Shown here in pieces: positions 6,903 through 11,802 of a stretch of 11,802 bases of DNA; position 1 is the first letter of the stretch; each line of letters starts with the position of its first letter. Origin of the DNA: Verrucomicrobiota bacterium (lineage in GTDB: Bacteria; Verrucomicrobiota; Verrucomicrobiia; Limisphaerales; CAIQOK01); NCBI GenBank assembly GCA_025363535.1, contig JANYDP010000295.1, positions 1-11,802 of the forward strand. The letters run 5' to 3'. Both the position numbers and the translations under genes were made by a program. Below the pieces are notes generated by a model. That model was not told the origin of the DNA and did not search any database. It was given only the letters and a program-made list of their open reading frames with translations.

Positions 6903-8414
6903 TCAGTGCTTGGCCAGCGAATACTCGCCAACGAGGGAATTGAGATATTTTTCCAAGTTGGTGTAGCCGTCGCCGTTCATATCTTTGTTGGCGTCGGCGG
7001 GATCATTTGGGTTCAGGCCGTGGGCTTTTTCCCAGTCGTCGGGCATGCCGTCGTGGTCGCTGTCCGCCGGAGCGGGTGCAGATTGGTAGGCAGGCCAAGG
7101 AAAATTTGGCGAGCCGAGCGCGTCCTTGTTGTCGGTGGGTTCGTCAATGATGCCGGCGTAATTCGGGCCACCGCGACCGGGATAGGTCGGGCCTTTGGTG
7201 CCGCCGTAATGAACCGTTCCAGTGCGGGCTTCCTCAATAATCCGGCGGTCGATTGCGTCCTGTTTTGGAAAGGTCGCGCCGACATCCGCGAGCACATTCG
7301 TGAAGGCTTCCCGGGCACTATGGGTTTTCACGAAGGACTCAAAAAGCGGTTCGTCCACGCGGACTTCCTTTTCCACGTCCGCCCCGTTTTGGAAGCCGCT
7401 CCAGTTGTTGGTTTCGGAAACGTAGCCTTCGAGGATGTTGCCGGTCATAAAATATTTCTCGGTGCCCCACTCGGGATGGAGGTCATCGAGTTTGAGCAGC
7501 CATTTCACGAACGGATTTTTCGGATACGGCTTGTAGTAGTTGTTCACGTAATTCATCGCGAGCACGCCGCCGTCGGTGGAACGAGCGGTCCAGTTGAAGA
7601 CCACGTTGTTGCGGATGTCCAGGCGGCCCGCGTATTTGCGCTGCTTGTCGAGACCGCCGGCGAGGCTCCAGTTCCGGTCGGTGCAATGCGCGAGCAGGTT
7701 GTGATGATAGCTGCCGATGTCGCCGCTGATGGAGGCGGCGAAGGCGTGCGTCTCAAACTTGGTGCGGTCGCGCGCGTCGTAGTGATAGGAATGTTGCAGC
7801 GCCTCGGCGACGATGTTGCGCTGGAAGGTGATGTTGTGTGCGCCGCGGGAACTGGTGCCTTCGTCCGAACTCCAACTGATCGAGCAATGGTCAATGATGC
7901 AGTTGTCGCAACTGCTCATGCCCGCGCCGTCCATCGCCTTGCGCGCAAAGTCGCCGATGCGAAAGCGCATGAACCGGATGATGACATCGTGCGTGCCGTA
8001 CGCACCGGCGGAAAAATTGGCGAGACAAACACCTTCGCCGGGCGCGGTCTGGCCAGCCACGGTGCAAAAGGGATTGTGAACGGCGGCGGGCCGTTTGAGT
8101 TTGATCAGACCGGAGACGCGAAAGACCACGGTGCGCGGGCCTTGCGCTTCGATGGCCGCGCGAAAGCTTCCCGGAACGACCGCCTCGCCCTTGGTGGGAT
8201 CATAGTCCTCGAGATTGGTGACTTCAATCACGCGACCCCCACGCCCACCTTGAGCGAAACGGCCGTAGCCTTCGGCGGTGGGGAAGGCGAGCATCGTCGA
8301 AGCGGCAGGAGTTGCGGGCGCGTTTGTCGCTGCGTTTGCCAGCGGCATTGAAAGCGGCAGTAGAGCGAGGGCGAGGCCCAAGGCGCGACGCAATTGGATG
8401 TTTTTAATTTTCAT
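6903..8414 (-). CDS. Secreted PL1-type pectate lyase (first of pair)
   Basis: A 503-aa exported lyase. Residues 1-28 are a signal peptide (KIKNIQLRR, hydrophobic ALGLALALLPLSMPL, cleavage after ANA). The catalytic beta-helix opens with FPTAEGYGRFAQGGRGGRVI at 44-63, then GSFRAAIEAQGPRTVVFRVSG at 82-102, VAGQTAPGEGVCLAN at 119-133, VIIRFMRFRIGD at 144-155, the PL1 signature IIDHCSISWSSDEG at 173-186, YHHNLLAHCTDRNW at 236-249 (Arg247 candidate catalytic base) and NNVVFNWTARSTDGG at 269-283. Residues 449-492 carry DSDHDGMPDDWEKAHGLNP and MNGDGYTNLEKYLN, a thrombospondin-3/EF-like calcium-binding tail often found on secreted lyases. ATG 8414 is chosen because it opens directly into the signal peptide; a TTG 12 codons upstream is possible but weaker. 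It is probably the first gene of the lyase unit, since a strong hairpin separates it from the gene before it. Confidence 0.93.
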   Translation of the reverse strand: MKIKNIQLRRALGLALALLPLSMPLANAATNAPATPAASTMLAFPTAEGYGRFAQGGRGGRVIEVTNLEDYDPTKGEAVVPGSFRAAIEAQGPRTVVFRVSGLIKLKRPAAVHNPFCTVAGQTAPGEGVCLANFSAGAYGTHDVIIRFMRFRIGDFARKAMDGAGMSSCDNCIIDHCSISWSSDEGTSSRGAHNITFQRNIVAEALQHSYHYDARDRTKFETHAFAASISGDIGSYHHNLLAHCTDRNWSLAGGLDKQRKYAGRLDIRNNVVFNWTARSTDGGVLAMNYVNNYYKPYPKNPFVKWLLKLDDLHPEWGTEKYFMTGNILEGYVSETNNWSGFQNGADVEKEVRVDEPLFESFVKTHSAREAFTNVLADVGATFPKQDAIDRRIIEEARTGTVHYGGTKGPTYPGRGGPNYAGIIDEPTDNKDALGSPNFPWPAYQSAPAPADSDHDGMPDDWEKAHGLNPNDPADANKDMNGDGYTNLEKYLNSLVGEYSLAKH

Positions 8415-8453
8415 TGGTTGTTTGACTCGGTGGCTGGCGTTTTCAATCAATCA

Positions 8454-8488
8454 AAAGCCGGGGTGGGCTTGCGCCCGACCCCGGCTTT
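8454..8488 (-). terminator. Compound hairpin, probable terminator of the beta-strand-repeat gene
   Basis: A perfect 10-bp stem pairs AAAGCCGGGG (8454-8463) with CCCCGGCTTT (8479-8488). The interior holds a further GGGC/GCCC stem with a 4-nt loop (8465-8476), so the whole folds as one long hairpin with a single bulge. On the minus strand it lies 36 nt after the stop of the large gene and is followed by TTTTGATTGATTG, a short, interrupted T tract. It probably ends transcription of the large gene and sits in the 5' leader of the lyase operon. Confidence 0.72.
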
Positions 8489-8524
8489 GATGAAACCCGC
8501 TAGGGGTGATTTACTCTAACCGTC

Positions 8525-11500
8525 TTACGGATAAATCATCCGGAAGAAGGATGTGTCAATCGCCGTGCTATTGGTTATGTAGATGTCATTAGTGCTTGTG
8601 GCGCCGGACACCGTCGTCCAATTGGTGGAGATGCCCACGCTCAACGAGTTGGTCTGCTGCTGCAAGCGCCAGCCGATGTATTCGGACGGCCATTGCAGAT
8701 GGGTGACCAAATTCGTCCCATTGTCCCGGAAGGTCGAGACAACGATGTTCGTGCCCGTCGTCGGGAAGCTGGTGATGTTGACCCAACCATTTGTCGGATC
8801 ACCATCGCGCAAGATGCTCAGATCCCACTTCGTATTCGCCAGCGGGATGACGGGTATGATGATCGGATAACGGTTGGTAGTGTTTAATCCTTCGTTACCG
8901 ATGTTGCCGCTGAGGATGCCGGGGTCAGAGCTCTGGAACATACGGAACATCTGGCCGGCAGCAAACGAGCCGGCTCCGGTGTTGATGTTGGTAACCAAGA
9001 TGGTACCACCATCGAAGACCTTGGTTGAGCTGTTGCCACCAAAGTCCGTATATTCAGCCTTCACCACGGTGTTGGTTTGCGGGTCTGCAAAATTCACCTT
9101 GATGATGGTGGTCGAACCGGTTAGCAAAGTCATCCGGCCCGGGTTGGAACCTGTGCCCGGAGATATAATGGAGGTGGTTCCAATCGCGTCGCCACCCGGG
9201 ATAAAGGTGCTTCCAGCATTAAACGTCAACAATGTCAGGTAAATGGTTCCGACGCCCATATCCTTGAAGGTACCATTTACAGTCAACGTATTTTGGTGAA
9301 GCGCGGCACCGATATTGCCCAGGTTGATAAACGTGGAATTCGTATTAATGATAGACGACCCGATACCATCAATTGAACCGGAATTATAGAGCAAACCGCC
9401 AGTCGTGGTGCTGATCGTTCCGTTGATCGTTCCAGAGTTGGTAGCCACCCCGCTCCCTTCAACCAGGATAGCACCGGTTGTGCTACCCGACACAGTCGCG
9501 GTGCCGTCGCAGGTAACACCGTTGTTTATGGTTCCGCCAAAGTCCATCTTGGCACCTGAGGCAATGGTGACCGAGCCAATCGTTCCTGAACCATTGCCGA
9601 TGAATACGCCTTGGTTGACTTGCACCGGAATACCGACGGTGCCATTTATTTCCAGTATGTTGGTGCCCCATTTGGATAAAGTGCCGCTGCCAAGAACACT
9701 GCCGGAGCCGCTGAACGTATAGTGATTGGCGGTGTTAGTCATGAGCACATTTCCAGGTACGATGAGCGCGAGAGCGAGATTAATATTAACGGCAGCCGTC
9801 GAATCATCAAAAATTACTGTGTCACCCTTGTCAAAGTTGGTATGCAGCCCAGTATTCAAGTCCAGCCAGCTCAGGCTGGTGCCGTCCCAATCGTTGCCAG
9901 CGTAACCTTGCCACTTAAGGATTTTTGGTGTCGCAGCACTGATAAAGAGATCAGTCTGATTAGGAACCGTGCCATCGGGAACTAAGGTTCCAGTCAAACC
10001 GGATCCGGGTGGCATAACGACGGGAGGTGTGAAATTGGCCGCTCCTGAGGTGAACAAGAAAAGCGGGACGTTGGTGCCGCTCGGAGGAACCACCAGGTTT
10101 TTAATCGAACCAATCTTGAGCACATTCGTCTGCCCGGCGGCAATGGTCAGGTTCGTGGCGTAAAAATACGGAACCGTGTTCAACCCATCAATGTGCAAGG
10201 TCAACTTGGACTGGTTGTTCATGGTAAACGTTGACAACATTTTGGTGGAACTGCCGACGTTGTTTGAAACCACAAGATTGCCGGTGGTTAAAGTAATATT
10301 GTTCACGCTGGAACGGGCACCTACCACGATTGCGTTAGCCATCACCGTTCCGGTGCCACTGACGTTAAGTATGCCGGAGACGTTTTCCGGATAATCCGGC
10401 GTGCCGTTCACGGAAGCTGTGGTATAACCGAGGTAAATGGCGGTGTTGGCTTTGAATGTTCCGTTGCTGTTCACGTTAAGCGTGCCGATTGGACTGTTGG
10501 CAACACTAGTTACTACGTTTGTGGCGATGTTATGAACATCTTGGTTTCCAATATAGGCAGTGTTGACGTCGAAAATACTACCGAGAGAAGCGCCACCAAT
10601 CGTGAGGGCACCTTGAATCGTAAAGCCGGTCGAGTTCGTGCGTCCGCGGGTGAGGTACAACCGGTCAACCAAGGCATCCACTTTACCGTTGCTGAAGTCA
10701 ACCGTCGTACCTCGCACGTTACTGCCGGATATTACCCCGCCGGCAGCGTCGCCTTGTGCCCAAACCGACATGCGCCCACCGCCAATACCACGGAACAGAG
10801 CGTACGAACCGGCCGCGTTGAAATTATAAGTATTCGCACCGCCGCCGCTCCCGCTTTGCGTCCAACAAATACTGTCCAGAAATAACGCGTTGGAATTGCC
10901 CAAGGTGAGCCGGACAGAGGTAGTCGAACCGGATGCTTCATCGTTCGCAATCGTCATGGCATAATCATGAATTTGAGGGTCATTATAATTGTTCGGGTCA
11001 ACCCAGGAGCACTTGATCAGGTTGGTCTTGGCCAGAAAAACCAACGGAATGAAACGGCTGGGGGCATTAGCACCACCGCTGCCGGTTGCAGTAGGATAAC
11101 CGTTGGTATAGTAATTCGGATACATCCGGAAATCACCCCATCCAATGCGAACCACGTCGGCCACGAAGTTGTTCAGGTTGCGCATGTCCAACGTGGCGGC
11201 CACCTGGCCGTCAATAAGACTGCCAATAGTCGCATTGTTATTGGTGACTTTGAGCGTACCGTTGCCGGAAATCGTACAAAGAATGGGGTTAGCCCCGTTC
11301 TTAGTGTCGCGCAACAGGCTGAAGGATAATCCCGGGCCGCTCACCTTGAGAGTTGCGCTGTTTTGAATTTCGATGTTATCTGCCCGCGTCGCGCTGCCCT
11401 CGTTGGCAAACCGAATCGAAGCTACCTCGGTATCGGCGGATACGATCACGTTGGTCGGAGCACCCGCTGCCGCCTGGCCGCCACCGTCTTTGAATACCAC

Positions 11501-11802
11501 GGGATCAGCAGTGCCTGGAGCATTCCCACCCTTCCAGTTTCCGCCCGAAGCCCAGTTTGTGGAAACCAAATTGGTGAAATTGACACCGCTCCAGACATAG
11601 GCCACCTGTACCGGGATTGGCAAGCGATAGCCTGAATCACCAGTAGCCACGACCGCCATGTCGTAGGTTCCTGCGACCACAGTGGCGTCATTGGTTAAAG
11701 TCAGTGTCATCACGGTTGTCCCGTTGCTGTTTATCAGCGTCTGGCTCAATGCTGACGCTGAAGTGCCGAAGCCAGGAGCGGTGTCAATTTCACCAATTTG
11801 GT
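8525..11802 (-). CDS. Large secreted beta-strand-repeat (autotransporter-associated-repeat type) protein, C-terminal part
   Basis: 1091 codons are visible and the frame is open to the right edge, so the N-terminus and any signal peptide lie outside the window; the TTG at 11749 is only an internal codon. The sequence is rich in Asn, Thr, Gly and Ser with few charged residues. Two modules begin alike: YVWSG...NWASGGNWKGGNAPGTADPVVFKDGG near visible residue 65 and LKWQGYAGNDWDGTSLSW...DKGDTVIFDDS near 630. Each is followed by beta-strand repeats such as TFSGSGSVLGSGTLSKWG, LNVNSNGTFKANTAIYLG and SIDGIGSSIINTNSTFINLG. The last 60 or so residues (LQWPSEYIGWRLQQQTNSLS, ending SFFRMIYP) resemble a C-terminal domain I recall from many verrucomicrobial secreted proteins. 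By eye its GC content is lower than that of the neighbouring enzyme genes, as usual for such proteins. A surface or extracellular structural or adhesive role is likely; no enzyme domain is visible. It is probably not co-transcribed with the lyases because of the hairpin after it. Confidence 0.88.
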   Translation of the reverse strand, partial: QIGEIDTAPGFGTSASALSQTLINSNGTTVMTLTLTNDATVVAGTYDMAVVATGDSGYRLPIPVQVAYVWSGVNFTNLVSTNWASGGNWKGGNAPGTADPVVFKDGGGQAAAGAPTNVIVSADTEVASIRFANEGSATRADNIEIQNSATLKVSGPGLSFSLLRDTKNGANPILCTISGNGTLKVTNNNATIGSLIDGQVAATLDMRNLNNFVADVVRIGWGDFRMYPNYYTNGYPTATGSGGANAPSRFIPLVFLAKTNLIKCSWVDPNNYNDPQIHDYAMTIANDEASGSTTSVRLTLGNSNALFLDSICWTQSGSGGGANTYNFNAAGSYALFRGIGGGRMSVWAQGDAAGGVISGSNVRGTTVDFSNGKVDALVDRLYLTRGRTNSTGFTIQGALTIGGASLGSIFDVNTAYIGNQDVHNIATNVVTSVANSPIGTLNVNSNGTFKANTAIYLGYTTASVNGTPDYPENVSGILNVSGTGTVMANAIVVGARSSVNNITLTTGNLVVSNNVGSSTKMLSTFTMNNQSKLTLHIDGLNTVPYFYATNLTIAAGQTNVLKIGSIKNLVVPPSGTNVPLFLFTSGAANFTPPVVMPPGSGLTGTLVPDGTVPNQTDLFISAATPKILKWQGYAGNDWDGTSLSWLDLNTGLHTNFDKGDTVIFDDSTAAVNINLALALIVPGNVLMTNTANHYTFSGSGSVLGSGTLSKWGTNILEINGTVGIPVQVNQGVFIGNGSGTIGSVTIASGAKMDFGGTINNGVTCDGTATVSGSTTGAILVEGSGVATNSGTINGTISTTTGGLLYNSGSIDGIGSSIINTNSTFINLGNIGAALHQNTLTVNGTFKDMGVGTIYLTLLTFNAGSTFIPGGDAIGTTSIISPGTGSNPGRMTLLTGSTTIIKVNFADPQTNTVVKAEYTDFGGNSSTKVFDGGTILVTNINTGAGSFAAGQMFRMFQSSDPGILSGNIGNEGLNTTNRYPIIIPVIPLANTKWDLSILRDGDPTNGWVNITSFPTTGTNIVVSTFRDNGTNLVTHLQWPSEYIGWRLQQQTNSLSVGISTNWTTVSGATSTNDIYITNSTAIDTSFFRMIYP

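Noticed and set aside
6744..8351. Long plus-strand frame (535 codons)
   Set aside because: Antisense shadow of the first PL1 lyase and the 5' end of the second; the protein is His/Val/Arg-rich with no recognisable fold, while the minus frames carry clear lyase motifs.
8415..8453. Promoter for the lyase operon
   Set aside because: A TTGAAA-like box lies upstream of the start, but no acceptable -10 box sits at a suitable distance, so I do not call it.

Overview
The window reads as a piece of a Verrucomicrobiota genome, most likely the Pedosphaerales/Limisphaerales side. This is inference from several signs. Moderately GC-rich enzyme genes for plant-polysaccharide breakdown lie next to a low-complexity, Asn/Thr/Gly-rich surface protein ending in FFRMIYP. 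The intergenic DNA holds hairpin-rich repeats, and heptanucleotide tandem repeats have entered genes. All six genes I can support are on the minus strand; every long plus-strand frame is an antisense shadow.

In the direction of transcription (right to left): (1) 11802-8525 is the 3' part of a very large secreted beta-strand-repeat protein that enters from beyond the right edge. (2) 8454-8488 is a strong compound hairpin, probably its terminator. (3) 8414-6903 and 6899-5214 are two divergent PL1-type pectate lyases, each with a signal peptide and a C-terminal calcium-binding-like tail, separated by only 3 nt. (4) 5101-4175 is a DHDPS/NAL-superfamily aldolase. (5) 4174-3829 is a gene-free block of nested inverted repeats. 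(6) 3828-2254 is a GH63/MGH1-like (alpha/alpha)6-barrel glycoside hydrolase whose signal peptide appears to be made from repeat DNA. (7) 2257 to 1 is a 752-codon frame, overlapping gene 6 by 4 nt (ATGA) and running off the left edge. It encodes a secreted right-handed beta-helix protein fused to a second, DUF6298-like domain.

Together genes 3-7 look like a pectin or pectic side-chain utilisation cluster: two lyases cut the backbone outside the cytoplasm, the two exported proteins (glycosidase and beta-helix fusion) would act on oligosaccharides or side chains, and the cytoplasmic aldolase would split a 2-keto-3-deoxy sugar acid. No transporter, regulator or SusC/D pair is in view, and no clear Shine-Dalgarno sequences precede the starts, so several starts are uncertain.

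The most unusual content is repeat biology. Three different 7-bp tandem repeats sit inside or at the ends of coding sequences, at a domain linker, a gene junction and an internal loop. A roughly 390-bp nested palindrome lies inside the operon and seems to supply the start region of a secreted enzyme.
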